Below are positions 28,344 to 38,135 of a DNA stretch of 64,000 bases, piece by piece. The notes under the pieces are model-generated. The model worked only from the letters and a program-made list of their open reading frames with translations. It was not told where the DNA came from and did no database searches. The position numbers were made by a program, and so were the translations under genes. Each line of letters begins with the position of its first letter. The first letter of the stretch is position 1. The stretch covers positions 98,777-162,776 of the forward strand of contig JBBQAM010000004.1 in NCBI GenBank assembly GCA_038316335.1. The letters run 5' to 3'. The stretch is from JALHST01 sp038316335 (GTDB lineage: Bacteria; Bacteroidota; Bacteroidia; Flavobacteriales; Flavobacteriaceae).

Positions 28344-28493
28344 CGCAATAGCCCATGGAATATGGGTTTTTAAGGTTTTATTAACCTCGAAGTTATCAAC
28401 AAAAAATGTGGAAAATTTGGTAGCTTGAAACCCGTGGATGCTGCACTTTGAAGAATGGCGGTTTTACAGAAGATACTGTGTGGATTTAACTGA

Positions 28494-29141
28494 CTATCGC
28501 GATAAATTCTTAATCAAATAATGGTTTTTTATTTTTCCGAACAACCCGACGTAGAGATAGAGCTTTAAGGGTCTTGCCTTTAGCTTTTCCTTGAATTTAA
28601 TCGATGATTTATTAAAATAATGTGTAATACTGTAGGTTGTATCCTTCCCCATCTCTCGCAATAACCGATAGCTTTCATAGCGCAGATACGGGGCCAAATT
28701 GCGGCCGCGATAGGCGTTGAACGTCCACATGTTTAATAAATACGCTTCATTTTTCTTTAATGTGAACGTTCTATGCTTAAATTCAAAGTCGTTCAATTCC
28801 ATAAACATAAAGGCGGCGATTTCTTTGTTATGTTCCAGACCGATACATAGTTGGCCCTTTTTAAAGCTTTCGATCATTTCTTCTTCGGCCTGTCGGGGCA
28901 TGCCTTTGACCATAATCTCGATTTCCTCCAGATTCAAATAACGGAGCGTATAATCGGATATTTCCCCTTTGATAGCAGGTACTTCGCAGGGTTCAAAACC
29001 CTCCTGGACCCAGTAGTAGGGCATGATATCAATGCCAATTGCTGCCAATCGGTTTTGAAGTCCCATCAGAAATAATCCTTTTCGAATAATGATCAAAAAT
29101 CTTTTTAATGCCGGAACCCGCTTTCCTTCCTGTATCCCCAT
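28494..29141 (-). CDS. GNAT-like acyltransferase
   Basis: 215 residues. The central part (CIGLEHNKEIAAFMFMEL, then KNEAYLLNMWTFNAYRGRNLAPYLRYESYRLLREMG) shows the GNAT order of strand, strand and the acyl-CoA-binding loop, with YRGRNLA in place of the usual Q/RxxGxG/A, and an S/THYFNKSS segment as in FemAB-like or GNAT C-terminal strands. It starts 9 bp after the BKACE gene and is probably co-transcribed with it. Substrate unknown. A start at the ATG for MGLQNRL (25 residues in) is also possible. Confidence 0.65.
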   Translation of the reverse strand: MGIQEGKRVPALKRFLIIIRKGLFLMGLQNRLAAIGIDIMPYYWVQEGFEPCEVPAIKGEISDYTLRYLNLEEIEIMVKGMPRQAEEEMIESFKKGQLCIGLEHNKEIAAFMFMELNDFEFKHRTFTLKKNEAYLLNMWTFNAYRGRNLAPYLRYESYRLLREMGKDTTYSITHYFNKSSIKFKEKLKARPLKLYLYVGLFGKIKNHYLIKNLSR

Positions 29142-29150
29142 TTCTTAATT

Positions 29151-30014
29151 TTAGTGTGTTCGGCCATAGTTGCCATTCCCGGCTTCCAAGCCCATGACTT
29201 CCCGAAATTCCTTAGAAGACATTACCGCTCTTCCGTTGGCTTCAGCAATAATATGTACCCGTTTGAGCAAATCTTCATTGCTTGCCAATTTGGTCCTTGA
29301 AGCATCATACCAGATATTATCTTCAAGTCCGACCCGCACCCCAGCACCTATGGCAATAGCGAGAGAATTCAACATCAATTGATCATTACCGATACCGGCC
29401 AACGCAAAATATGAATTATCGGGAAGATCTCGTATCATCGTTCCAATATGCAGCAAGTCGGCTTGTGCACAGGCGATGTTTCCAAAAAGTAGATTAAAAT
29501 AATAAGGTGCTGCAATCAATTGTTTTTTCTCGAGATATTTGGCATAATTAATCATGCCGATATCAAATGCTTCCAATTCCGGCACAATGCCTTTTTCCTT
29601 CATAAGGGTTGCAAGATCCTGCACCATGGTCGGCGAATTTATACTTGCCGTAGCATTAAAGTTCAAGGAACTTAATGTCAAACTGGCAAAATCAGGTTTA
29701 AGCCATCCCTCCAAGAGCAAGGGGTCTGAACGAAATTCGAATTCATTGAAATTCCTGCCACTCAAGGAAACGCAGACGGCGAGATAGGGATCGAATTTTC
29801 GAATACCGTCTATGATCTCGGCATAAATCTCCTTTTTATAGCTTGGTTCACCCGAGATGGCGTCCCGTGCGTGCAAATGCACCGAAGTTATGCCAATTTC
29901 AGTGGCCCGATGCACATCTTCAACAATTTCAGAGACACTGATCGGCACATGGGATGTCATTTTCTTTGTAGGTATCATCCCCGTGGGGGTAAAATTGATG
30001 ATCAAGTTATTCAT
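29151..30014 (-). CDS. BKACE-family beta-keto acid cleavage enzyme
   Basis: 287 residues, normal for the family of 3-keto-5-aminohexanoate cleavage enzymes (Kce), which condense a beta-keto acid with acetyl-CoA, giving an acyl-CoA and acetoacetate. Metal ligands are visible as His46 and His48 in SVHLHARD, and RVGLEDN near 226-232 supplies the expected Glu231. The substrate-defining residues differ between subgroups, so the keto acid cannot be named. Together with the GNAT partner it could act in an unusual amino-acid or acyl pathway. Confidence 0.85.
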   Translation of the reverse strand: MNNLIINFTPTGMIPTKKMTSHVPISVSEIVEDVHRATEIGITSVHLHARDAISGEPSYKKEIYAEIIDGIRKFDPYLAVCVSLSGRNFNEFEFRSDPLLLEGWLKPDFASLTLSSLNFNATASINSPTMVQDLATLMKEKGIVPELEAFDIGMINYAKYLEKKQLIAAPYYFNLLFGNIACAQADLLHIGTMIRDLPDNSYFALAGIGNDQLMLNSLAIAIGAGVRVGLEDNIWYDASRTKLASNEDLLKRVHIIAEANGRAVMSSKEFREVMGLEAGNGNYGRTH

Positions 30015-30400
30015 ATCGAATTTCTTTTAAGACCTAAATATACGCATGCCATAGTAAGCGTTCCTTTAAATCTATTTTATTTCGTCTTCACGACGATTAT
30101 CATCGCTTAGCTACTATCAAACAAGGCAAGATATGACTGCCGGACCCTAAAGATGTTTACTTCTTTGGGATATTCTAATACCTCAACGGTACGAGGCGCC
30201 AACTAGTGTGCAGTGCGGGATCCCTTTGGAAATCCAAGCCGTGAATTTCTAAATAGCAATATGAAGTGACAGGAAGCCATAGGCACCATTTAAAATCACT
30301 ACCATGTCTCACATACATCGAATGTCCCACCAATATAGGGTGGGACTTCATGGATGATTAAACAAAATACGATGCTAGTGCAATCTATCACATCGACTCG
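30015..30400. other. Intergenic region between BKACE and asnB genes
   Basis: 386 bp without a gene. It holds the asnB terminator (30324-30346) and must contain the BKACE promoter; on the minus strand TATATTTA (about 30040-30050) is one base off TAnnTTTG. Nothing else stands out. Confidence 0.5.
30324..30346 (-). terminator. Hairpin after asnB
   Basis: GTCCCACC (30324-30331) and GGTGGGAC (30339-30346) around a 7-nt loop, 55 bp past the asnB stop. No strong T run follows on the minus strand. Confidence 0.6.
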
Positions 30401-32071
30401 CTATTTGGTATAGGCATCGGTATGCACATTGGCCACCGCCCTTCCTGACGGGTCGTTCATGTTCTTAAAAGCTTCGTCCCATTCAAGGGCAATCTTCGTG
30501 CTACAAGCTACCGAAGGTTCCTGTGGCACGCACAAAGCAGCCGCGTCTGATGGAAAATGCCCAGCAAAAATAGTTCGATAGTAAAATTCTTCCTTGGTGG
30601 TTGGTGTCTGCAACGGAAAACGAAATTTGGCATTCGCCAATTGATCATCGGTCACTTCTTCATTCACCATAATCTTCAAGGTATCGATCCAACTATAACC
30701 AACTCCGTCAGAGAACTGTTCTTTCTGACGCCAAGCTACGCTTGAGGGAAGCATATCCTCAAATGCCTTTCTGACAACCCATTTTTCCATGCGTTCCCCA
30801 TTGATCATTTTATCTTGGGGATTAATTCGCATGGCGACATCCATGAATTCCTTATCAAGAAATGGTACGCGTCCTTCGATACCCCAGGCAGCCAGGGATT
30901 TATTGGCGCGCAGGCAATCGTACATATGCAATTTGCTCAACTTTCTAACGGTTTCCTCATGAAATTCACGGGAATTGGGCGCTTTGTGAAAATAGAGATA
31001 CCCACCGAAAAGTTCATCGGCTCCTTCCCCTGATAACACCATTTTTATCCCCATTGATTTAATGACACGGGCCATCAGATACATCGGTGTAGAAGCCCTA
31101 ATGGTCGTAATATCGTACGTTTCCAAATTATAGATTACATCCCTAATGGCATCAAGGCCTTCTTGAATAGTAAATTTGATTTCGTGATGAACGGTGCCGA
31201 TGTGATCGGCTACCTTCCTAGCAGCAGCAAGATCGGGAGAACCTTCCAGGCCCACGGAAAAGGAGTGTAATTGAGGCCACCAAGCATCGGTCGTATCATC
31301 TGACTCAATCCTTTTTTGGGCATACTTTTTAGCAATGGCCGAGGTTACCGAGGAATCCAATCCGCCCGATAACAAAACCCCATAGGGTACATCAGACATC
31401 AATTGCCTATGCACAGCGGCCTCTAAGGCTTCCTTAATTGCCTGGATACTTGTTTCGTTGTCCTTTACGGCGTCATATTCCATCCAATCCCGGGTGTACC
31501 ATCGTTTCATTTCACCCTCCTTGCTATGAAAATAATGTCCTGGGGGGAAAAGTTCTATTTTCGTACAGGTGCCTTCCAAGGCCTTTAATTCGGAAGCAAC
31601 GTAAAAGGTTCCATTTGGGTCCCATCCGATATACAAGGGTATTATCCCCATATGATCTCGAGCGATAAAATAAGTATCGTTCTCGACATCATAGATCGCA
31701 AACCCAAAGATGCCATTCATTTCGTCTAAAAAATCTACGCCCTTTTTCTTATAGAGCGCCAAAATGACTTCACAATCCGATTCAGTCTGAAATTGGTAGT
31801 TACCTTCAAACTGCTTACGCAGCTCTCTGTGGTTATAAATTTCCCCGTTGGCCGCCAATACCAGCTTTTTATCCGCACTGAATAAGGGTTGCTTTCCCGA
31901 GGCCGGATCTACAATGGCAAGGCGCTCATGCGCCAGAATAGCCTTCTCATTAGAATAAATTCCGCTCCAATCAGGGCCTCTATGCCTCACTTTTTTTGAC
32001 ATTTCGAGTAATTGGGGCCGTAAGACCTCGGTACTCTCCTTCACATCAAATGCACATACAATTCCACACAT
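30401..32071 (-). CDS. asnB: Asparagine synthase (glutamine-hydrolysing)
   Basis: 556 residues. It makes asparagine from aspartate, ATP and glutamine. The N-terminal glutaminase begins MCGIVCAF with the nucleophile Cys2 and has RHRGPDWSGIY and AANGEIYNHREL. The synthetase part has the ATP pyrophosphatase loop LLSGGLDSSVTSAIAKK and VLSGEGADELFGGYLYF. Length and motif order match AsnB. Single-gene unit, divergent from the DUF2911 gene. Confidence 0.96.
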   Translation of the reverse strand: MCGIVCAFDVKESTEVLRPQLLEMSKKVRHRGPDWSGIYSNEKAILAHERLAIVDPASGKQPLFSADKKLVLAANGEIYNHRELRKQFEGNYQFQTESDCEVILALYKKKGVDFLDEMNGIFGFAIYDVENDTYFIARDHMGIIPLYIGWDPNGTFYVASELKALEGTCTKIELFPPGHYFHSKEGEMKRWYTRDWMEYDAVKDNETSIQAIKEALEAAVHRQLMSDVPYGVLLSGGLDSSVTSAIAKKYAQKRIESDDTTDAWWPQLHSFSVGLEGSPDLAAARKVADHIGTVHHEIKFTIQEGLDAIRDVIYNLETYDITTIRASTPMYLMARVIKSMGIKMVLSGEGADELFGGYLYFHKAPNSREFHEETVRKLSKLHMYDCLRANKSLAAWGIEGRVPFLDKEFMDVAMRINPQDKMINGERMEKWVVRKAFEDMLPSSVAWRQKEQFSDGVGYSWIDTLKIMVNEEVTDDQLANAKFRFPLQTPTTKEEFYYRTIFAGHFPSDAAALCVPQEPSVACSTKIALEWDEAFKNMNDPSGRAVANVHTDAYTK

Positions 32072-32335
32072 AAAGATTTTATTTATAACAATTTTAAAGC
32101 AAAGATGTATTTATAGTTTCATATAAAAAACCATTTTCACTTATTGGTTATAATATTTAACTTTTTATATCTTTTTAATTGTTTATTGTAATAATAAATA
32201 AATATGATAAAGAAAATGTATGCATTCTGTAAGTTGGGCAAATTTTAACGACTTTTTAGGAAAGATTAAAGGGAATACTCTTTAGTTTTAGCAACAATAT
32301 CCCTGCACACGGCAGGATAAAAACATAAAACAGTT

Positions 32336-32881
32336 ATGAAAAAATTATTTACACTTACTACATTGGTCTTAACATTGGTATGCACGACGAAGGCTACTGC
32401 ACAAAAATTCAGTGGATTGGATGCAAGTCCAATGGATGTAGCGATTTATCCAACAGATTCTAAAATTCAACAGAAGTCGGTAAAGGTTGTTTACAGTCGT
32501 CCACAATTAAAAGGCCGCTCCTTGACCACCTTGACCCCTGAAGGGCAGGTTTGGCGAACTGGAGCCAACGAATCGACCGAGATTACGTTTTACAAGGATG
32601 CCGATTTCGGCGGTAAAATGATCAAAGCAGGGACCTATTCATTATTTACCATTCCAGGCAAAACCGAATGGACGGTCATCCTGAACAAAAACTTAAATCA
32701 ATGGGGAGCCTATTCCTATGATGAAGGCTCAGATGTAGCTCGCATCAAAGTACCTAATGGATCTGACGCCGCGCCTTTGGAGGCATTTTCAATCGCCTTC
32801 AAGGAAGATGGAAAAAACGTTCAAATGGTCATGGGATGGGATAAAACCCGTGTCGCTGTCCCCATTACATTTTCAATGTAA
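32336..32881 (+). CDS. DUF2911 secreted protein
   Basis: 181 residues with a signal peptide ending near KATAQ. The mature part matches the DUF2911 pattern: SPMDVAIYP, VVYSRPQLKGR, GQVWRTGANESTEITF, IKAGTYSLFTIPGKTEWTVILNKNLNQWGAY. Members are small periplasmic or secreted beta proteins of unknown function, common in Bacteroidota. A clear terminator follows 25 bp after the stop. Confidence 0.9.
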   Translation: MKKLFTLTTLVLTLVCTTKATAQKFSGLDASPMDVAIYPTDSKIQQKSVKVVYSRPQLKGRSLTTLTPEGQVWRTGANESTEITFYKDADFGGKMIKAGTYSLFTIPGKTEWTVILNKNLNQWGAYSYDEGSDVARIKVPNGSDAAPLEAFSIAFKEDGKNVQMVMGWDKTRVAVPITFSM

Positions 32882-32905
32882 TAAAAATCCAATTAACAAA
32901 ATCAG

Positions 32906-32938
32906 AAACCCAAGGTCGTTTGCCTTGGGTTTTTTTTG
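32906..32938 (+). terminator. Terminator after DUF2911 gene
   Basis: AACCCAAGG-TCGTTTG-CCTTGGGTT followed by a run of Ts on the plus strand. Confidence 0.9.
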
Positions 32939-33062
32939 CATTCGTGCTATCTTCTCATAATCGCGCTCGCTTCTTGAATTCGTTCGGGGGGATTGGAACC
33001 GCAATACGCTAAAAATTGCACCCACTGAATTCAATGGAATTATCAAATGAACATGGAGACTT

Positions 33063-34694
33063 CTATTCGGCTATCTTACCACCGATAAAGGTCTGTTCGG
33101 CCCTGATTTCAGGAATCTCGGTCACTGGGACCTTCATCAAATCGGCACTATATATATTGAAATCTGCAAACTTCCCGACTTCAATACTCCCTTTTTCAAG
33201 TTCCTCAAAATTGGCATAGGCCGCCCAAATAGTCATTCCCCGCAATGCTTCTTCGCGTGTTAACACCTGATCAGGTTGAAACCCGCCTTTTGGAAAGCCA
33301 TCGCTATCCTGTCGGGCAATAGCCGCATAGAATGTTAAAAACGGATTCACCTGTTCAACAGGAAAATCGGTACCCAAAGCCACCATTCCGGCCTTTTTTA
33401 ACAGGCTCTTAAAAGCATACGCCCCTTTCACTCTTTGGGGTCCCAAACGGTCTTCGGCCCAATACATATCACTCGTAGCATGTGTTGGCTGAACCGAAGG
33501 AATAATCCCATCCTTAAAATAATCAAAATCGGTTGAATCGATTACTTGAGCATGCTCTATGCGCCAGCGCCTGTTTTTCTGTCCATCCAACGCTTTTTCA
33601 TACGCCCTTAAAACCACTGCGTTGGCAGAATCCCCAATCGCATGGGTATTCATTTGATATTCCGATATGGCAAGCCGTCTTGCCAAATCCTCAATTTCGG
33701 ATACCGGGGTAACCATGGCACCATAGTGGCCAGGTTGGTCTGAATATGGCTTTTTAAGGGCTGCCCCCCTTGAACCCAAGGCACCATCACCATACACCTT
33801 TACAGATCTAACATTGAGTTTGTCGGTCTTTATGGGCCCTTTATAAATATAATATTTCAAATTTTCCGGCGTATTGCTGACCATGGCATACACGCGAATC
33901 GATAAGTCGCCGGTATTCTGAAGGCTATCGATCAATTCGATGGTCGAGCGGTCGAGTCCCGCATCATCAACCGTCGTAAGACCATTATTAAAACAGATGC
34001 GTTGGGCATCCTTGAGTGCCTGAATCTTTTCAGTCAAGGTAGGTTCAGGAATAATGCGATAGACCAGATCCATAGGGTTATCGATAAGCACCCCTGTAAT
34101 CCCCGACCAGCCATCACTCCATTTCTTTACAATTTCCCCACCTTCTGCGCGAGTACTCCAATCGATACCCGCCAAATCAAGTGCCTTTTGATTGACCAAC
34201 ATGGCATGCCCATCAATCCTTGTGAGGACCACTGGGGTATTCGGAAACAGTTCATCTAGTTCTTTTTTGGTAGGAAACTCCTTGACCTCCCAATCGTTCT
34301 GGTCCCAGCCACGGCCCATAATAAATGCTTTGGGATTTTGTTGTTGGAAATTTTTCACCCGTTCGAGTACTTCTGCAAAACTTTTTGTGCCTACGAGATC
34401 TACCATCTGTTGCTCCAGTCCTAATCCATAAAAATGGCAATGTGCATCAATTAGTCCAGGGGTGATGGTCCTTTTATCGGCATCAATAATCCTGTCGGAG
34501 GTATACGTACGCCGAATTTCTGCCGTACTTCCTACTGCGATAAACTTCCCATCTTTTATGGCAAATGCCTCAGCTTCCGAGAAATCAGTATCGACCGTAT
34601 AAATTGTGGCATTGATGACGACCATATCGACTTTTTCCTTCAATAGTTCACAACTTGATAAAAGAATAAGTAAAAAGAGAATTGATCGCTTCAT
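33063..34694 (-). CDS. YtcJ-like amidohydrolase lipoprotein
   Basis: 543 residues. The N-terminus reads as a lipoprotein signal (FLLILLSSC), so it is probably attached to the membrane facing the periplasm. An amidohydrolase barrel follows, with VINATIYTVDTDFSEAEAFAIKDGKFIAVG, the metal motif PGLIDAHCHFYGLG, GRGWDQNDW, NTHAIGDSANAVVLRAYEKAL and RIEHAQVID, and LGTDFPVEQVNPFLTFYAAI near the end. This order is typical of the YtcJ-type metal-dependent hydrolases. Substrate unknown. It is convergent with the DUF2911 gene. Confidence 0.9.
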   Translation of the reverse strand: MKRSILFLLILLSSCELLKEKVDMVVINATIYTVDTDFSEAEAFAIKDGKFIAVGSTAEIRRTYTSDRIIDADKRTITPGLIDAHCHFYGLGLEQQMVDLVGTKSFAEVLERVKNFQQQNPKAFIMGRGWDQNDWEVKEFPTKKELDELFPNTPVVLTRIDGHAMLVNQKALDLAGIDWSTRAEGGEIVKKWSDGWSGITGVLIDNPMDLVYRIIPEPTLTEKIQALKDAQRICFNNGLTTVDDAGLDRSTIELIDSLQNTGDLSIRVYAMVSNTPENLKYYIYKGPIKTDKLNVRSVKVYGDGALGSRGAALKKPYSDQPGHYGAMVTPVSEIEDLARRLAISEYQMNTHAIGDSANAVVLRAYEKALDGQKNRRWRIEHAQVIDSTDFDYFKDGIIPSVQPTHATSDMYWAEDRLGPQRVKGAYAFKSLLKKAGMVALGTDFPVEQVNPFLTFYAAIARQDSDGFPKGGFQPDQVLTREEALRGMTIWAAYANFEELEKGSIEVGKFADFNIYSADLMKVPVTEIPEIRAEQTFIGGKIAE

Positions 34695-34751
34695 AGCCCC
34701 ATAAATTGAATTCCCTAAAATAAGGAAATTTTATTAAGAAAGATCATCGCA

Positions 34752-34777
34752 TAAAAAACCCGCCAATTACAGCGGGT
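34752..34777 (-). terminator. Terminator after small secreted protein gene
   Basis: ACCCGC-CAATTACA-GCGGGT, with a T run after it on the minus strand, 37 bp downstream of the 34815-35225 gene. Confidence 0.8.
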
Positions 34778-34814
34778 CTTGGTAAATTTTATCCAAAAGT
34801 ACGCATATAGGCCA

Positions 34815-35225
34815 CTATTCCGGGTCGTTCATTCTTTTCCCTGTTAAGGTAAAGGGTCCTTGGGAAGAGGTGCCGGTTCCTGCAAAGGTATCGCCATCAA
34901 ATACCAATTTGATCTCAACACGATCATCCTCTACATACACTACAAATGCCACTTCGCTGTCGTTGACCTTCACCTCTTCTGTGGGCATCATGCCACCACT
35001 GATCATGATCTTAATGGCAAAATTATCTGCTTCTTTGCTAATGTACATAACACCCTCTTGATATTGTGGATCCACATTCTGCACATTGTATTTCCATCTT
35101 CCTTCGACCGTATCAAACAGAGAAACCCAAGCTTCTTTGGGTTCAGGGGTATCGGCGGCTCTTACTGAAGATAGGGTGATTCCCAAAAAAAACAATAAAA
35201 ACGGTAATTTTTTAATTTCTCTCAT
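34815..35225 (-). CDS. Small secreted protein of unknown function
   Basis: 136 residues with a signal peptide ending near SSVRA (residue 23). The mature part reads as a small beta barrel-like fold: VEGRWKYNVQNVDPQYQEGVMYISK, FAIKIMISGGMMPTEEVKVNDSEV, VEIKLVFDGDTFAGTGTSSQGPFTLTGKR. The last segment resembles those of small lipocalin-like or DUF4488-like proteins. It lies 77 bp after the DUF885 gene and may be co-transcribed with it. No family assigned. Confidence 0.7.
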   Translation of the reverse strand: MREIKKLPFLLFFLGITLSSVRAADTPEPKEAWVSLFDTVEGRWKYNVQNVDPQYQEGVMYISKEADNFAIKIMISGGMMPTEEVKVNDSEVAFVVYVEDDRVEIKLVFDGDTFAGTGTSSQGPFTLTGKRMNDPE

Positions 35226-35302
35226 ACTAAACGTGGTTTTAAAGTTTGCATGTCATTTAAAAATGGGACATATCTTAATTAAAAATACAAAATTAATCTA
35301 CA

Positions 35303-37123
35303 TCAATGCCGTTTCGAAGCTGCGATCCAACCTGTGATTTTTTCTTCTAGGAGGATTAGTGGCAGACTGCCCGAATTCAAGATTTGATTATGAAATTCCC
35401 GAATGTCAAAATCGGCTCCTAAGGCCATCTCAGCCTTGGTGCGCAATGAGCGTATCTTTAGTTGACCTATTTTATAGGACAAGGCCTGTCCCGGTGCTGC
35501 CATATAGCGCTCTACTTCGGCAATGATACCGGCCTGTGTTTCTGCCTCATGATCCAAGGAATACTGAATGGCCTGTTCGCGTGTCCAACCCTTTGAATGA
35601 ATGCCGGTATCGACCACCAAGCGGATCGCCCGATGCATTTCCATGCTCAACATGCCAAAATATTGATACGGGTCCTCGTAAAGACCCAATTCCGTACCAA
35701 GCGATTCGGCATACAAGGCCCACCCTTCAACGAATACCCCCATACTCTCAGGATGCAGGAACTCAGGTAAGGCCAAATTTTCTTGTTGCAAAGACAATTG
35801 ATAATGATGGCCAGGAATAGCTTCGTGTAAAAACAGGGCTTCGTCGTGGAGTTTATTATAGGTCCTTGCATCTGGAATCGGCACATAGAATATGCCAGAC
35901 CTGCTGCCATCTTTTGAACCGGGCACATATTCGGCGCTAGCGGATGCTTCCCTAAAAGCCTCTGTACGCCGCACCTCAAACCCTGCCTTTGGCCGCACAT
36001 TAAATACCGCATTCAACCTTTCGTTGATTCGATCCTTAATGGCATTAAAGTTGGCGATGACCGCTTCAGGTGTTTTAAAGGGCATCTGTTCCCTGCTTTC
36101 ACGTACAAAATTGAAAAAGGACTTCAAATCGCCTTTAAAACCGATCTGATTCTTGACCTTTTCCATTTCCGTCAAAATTCGAGCCACCTCACTTTTACCC
36201 AATTCATGAATTTCATCGGCCGTCATGTTGGTCGTTGTATGCAGTCGTATGAGATAATCATAGGTTGCGGCTCCGTTAGGCAAGGCTCCGATACCAGCGG
36301 TTTCCCTACATACCGGTAAATAGGTGTTGATGAGAAAGTCGTTTAGTGCTTTGTATTTGGGTATCAATTGGTCGCCAATGAAAGCTTGATAGGCCTTTGA
36401 CAATCGTTCTTTGTCGGCCTCGTCAAAATTATCGGGCATTCGATGTATGGGCTGATAAAAAAGATGGTCTTTCACAGGAATCTGTATAAATTCCTGTAAT
36501 TGTGGGATCATTTTTAGAACCAATACCTTCGGTAAGACTACCTGCTCCGCAATTCCTTCCTGCATTTTAAGTATACAGGTATCCAAAAATTGGGTATAAT
36601 CCACTAATCGTTCTAGCCAATTGTCAAAGTCCTTGACGGTCCTAAAAGGCTGTACGCTTGTACCGCCCGCCAATTGCGCCACATAAAGGTGTAACGATTG
36701 AATTTGCAACAAGGGCATCAACTCAAAGCTAGGAAGATCATAGACTGGTGAGGCGATCGTCACTATCTTATTTTCCAGGCCCTCTTTTTTAATGTTACAA
36801 TCCCACTTCATGACACGAAGGCTCATCCATTGTTCTGGACTCATATCAAGGGAATCATAACGCTCCAGTTGCTCCAAAAAACCAGTATACTTTGCCCTCA
36901 GTCCTTCCTGGTATTGATCCGAAATGTAGTTTGCGATGGTATCATTGAATTCATTGTAACCTGCTTTAGTCGCCTCAATGGGATTGATGTTTTTTTTGAA
37001 TGCATAGAAATCGGCAAAAACGCTATCAATGGGAAGAAGGCTAACTTTTTCGGCTTTGGTGGATGCTTCCCTACAACCCACTAGGCAGGAGAATGATACG
37101 AAAAGTAAAACGAATGATCTCAT
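35303..37123 (-). CDS. DUF885 family lipoprotein, putative metallopeptidase
   Basis: 606 residues from MRSFVLLFVSFSCLVGC, which gives a lipobox at Cys17; the frame extends 21 codons upstream into the preceding gene's end. DUF885 hallmarks are present: NEFNDTIANY and the zinc-like motif LFLHEAIPGHHYQ around the centre-C-terminal part, FVEGWALYAESLG and YLDHEAETQAGIIAEVERYMAAPGQALSYKIG-like segments. The HEAIPGHH site suggests a metal-dependent peptidase. The signal and anchor suggest a periplasmic or outer-membrane position. Substrate unknown. Confidence 0.88.
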   Translation of the reverse strand: MRSFVLLFVSFSCLVGCREASTKAEKVSLLPIDSVFADFYAFKKNINPIEATKAGYNEFNDTIANYISDQYQEGLRAKYTGFLEQLERYDSLDMSPEQWMSLRVMKWDCNIKKEGLENKIVTIASPVYDLPSFELMPLLQIQSLHLYVAQLAGGTSVQPFRTVKDFDNWLERLVDYTQFLDTCILKMQEGIAEQVVLPKVLVLKMIPQLQEFIQIPVKDHLFYQPIHRMPDNFDEADKERLSKAYQAFIGDQLIPKYKALNDFLINTYLPVCRETAGIGALPNGAATYDYLIRLHTTTNMTADEIHELGKSEVARILTEMEKVKNQIGFKGDLKSFFNFVRESREQMPFKTPEAVIANFNAIKDRINERLNAVFNVRPKAGFEVRRTEAFREASASAEYVPGSKDGSRSGIFYVPIPDARTYNKLHDEALFLHEAIPGHHYQLSLQQENLALPEFLHPESMGVFVEGWALYAESLGTELGLYEDPYQYFGMLSMEMHRAIRLVVDTGIHSKGWTREQAIQYSLDHEAETQAGIIAEVERYMAAPGQALSYKIGQLKIRSLRTKAEMALGADFDIREFHNQILNSGSLPLILLEEKITGWIAASKRH

Positions 37124-37151
37124 AGCAAATTGAAATTCGGATGCGACTTTT

Positions 37152-37916
37152 TTAAGATTTTCTAGAGCGCGAGTTTTGCTTTTCAATGATCTTCACATAG
37201 ATCAACTTTTTTCGGCCTTTGGAATCTTCCCGTCTTTCAATCTCAAAAAGGGGGATGGAACTGATCAAGGGGGTCAATTTTTGAAACCCGTAATTCCGGG
37301 AATCAAAATTAGGTTGTTTTTTCTGCAGGAGGCTCCCAACATCCCCCAAAAACGCCCATCCATCATCATCGGCGAGATCTTCGATGGTCGTGGCCATAAG
37401 ACGTAGGTCTTTAGCTGTAATTTTATCGACATCGCTTTTCGAAGTTGGTTTCGCGGTCATGACATCTACGGTGCCGGCTTCCGTCTGATTTTTTAGGATT
37501 TCGATATAGATGAATTTATCACATGCAACGATAAACGGATTCGGAGTCTTTTTCTCCCCAATGCCAAAGACCTGCATCCCGGCTTCCCGCAATCTTGTCG
37601 CCAAGCGTGTAAAATCGCTATCGCTGCTCACAATGCAAAAACCACTTACCTTTCCCGAATACAGAATATCCATCGCATCGATGATCATGGCCGAATCAGT
37701 TGCATTCTTACCTTGGGTATAGCCGTATTGCTGCACGGGCGTAATCGCATTCTCGAGAAGTACGTTTTTCCATTTTCCCAATCGTGGGTTGGTCCAATCG
37801 CCATAAATTCGCTTTATGGTCGGATTACCATATTTAGCGATTTCTTCCATCATTTCCTTTACATATGCCGACGGGATATTATCCCCGTCGATAAGTACCG
37901 CTATATTTAGATCCAT
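37152..37916 (-). CDS. NYN (PIN-like) domain protein with LOTUS/OST-HTH domain
   Basis: 254 residues from MDLNIAVLIDGDNIP; upstream in-frame residues lack family features. The N-terminal NYN nuclease-like domain (about 1-150) has the expected acidic residues in VLIDGDN, ATDSAMIIDAMD and VSSDSDFTRLATRLREAG. The C-terminal part (about 180-245) has the pattern of an OST-HTH/LOTUS RNA-binding domain (TIEDLADDDGWAFLGDVGSLLQKKQPNFDSRNYG). Proteins of this LabA/DUF88-like build probably bind or cleave RNA in the cytoplasm. Target unknown. It ends 29 bp before the DUF885 start on the same strand. Confidence 0.88.
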   Translation of the reverse strand: MDLNIAVLIDGDNIPSAYVKEMMEEIAKYGNPTIKRIYGDWTNPRLGKWKNVLLENAITPVQQYGYTQGKNATDSAMIIDAMDILYSGKVSGFCIVSSDSDFTRLATRLREAGMQVFGIGEKKTPNPFIVACDKFIYIEILKNQTEAGTVDVMTAKPTSKSDVDKITAKDLRLMATTIEDLADDDGWAFLGDVGSLLQKKQPNFDSRNYGFQKLTPLISSIPLFEIERREDSKGRKKLIYVKIIEKQNSRSRKS

Positions 37917-38080
37917 AGGTTCTTTTAATTTTTTGCAAGTTACGCGGATTTTAAGTGAAATGCGAGTCGGAAGAAAACAAAATTCGGAGGTTGATAGGTA
38001 TCTTGGGCATAGCATACTTTACGAGCGTTTGGCACATCTGAAAATCGCTTAAAGCCCCTTTAATGGTGGTCAATCAAAAT

Positions 38081-38107
38081 AAAAAAGCCCCAACATACGT
38101 TGAGGCC
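38081..38107 (-). terminator. Terminator after cold-shock gene
   Basis: GCCCCAAC-ATAC-GTTGAGGC with a T run on the minus strand, 30 bp past the csp stop. One mismatch in the stem. Confidence 0.75.
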
Positions 38108-38135
38108 ATTGTCTTAAAAAACTAAGTAGTATATA

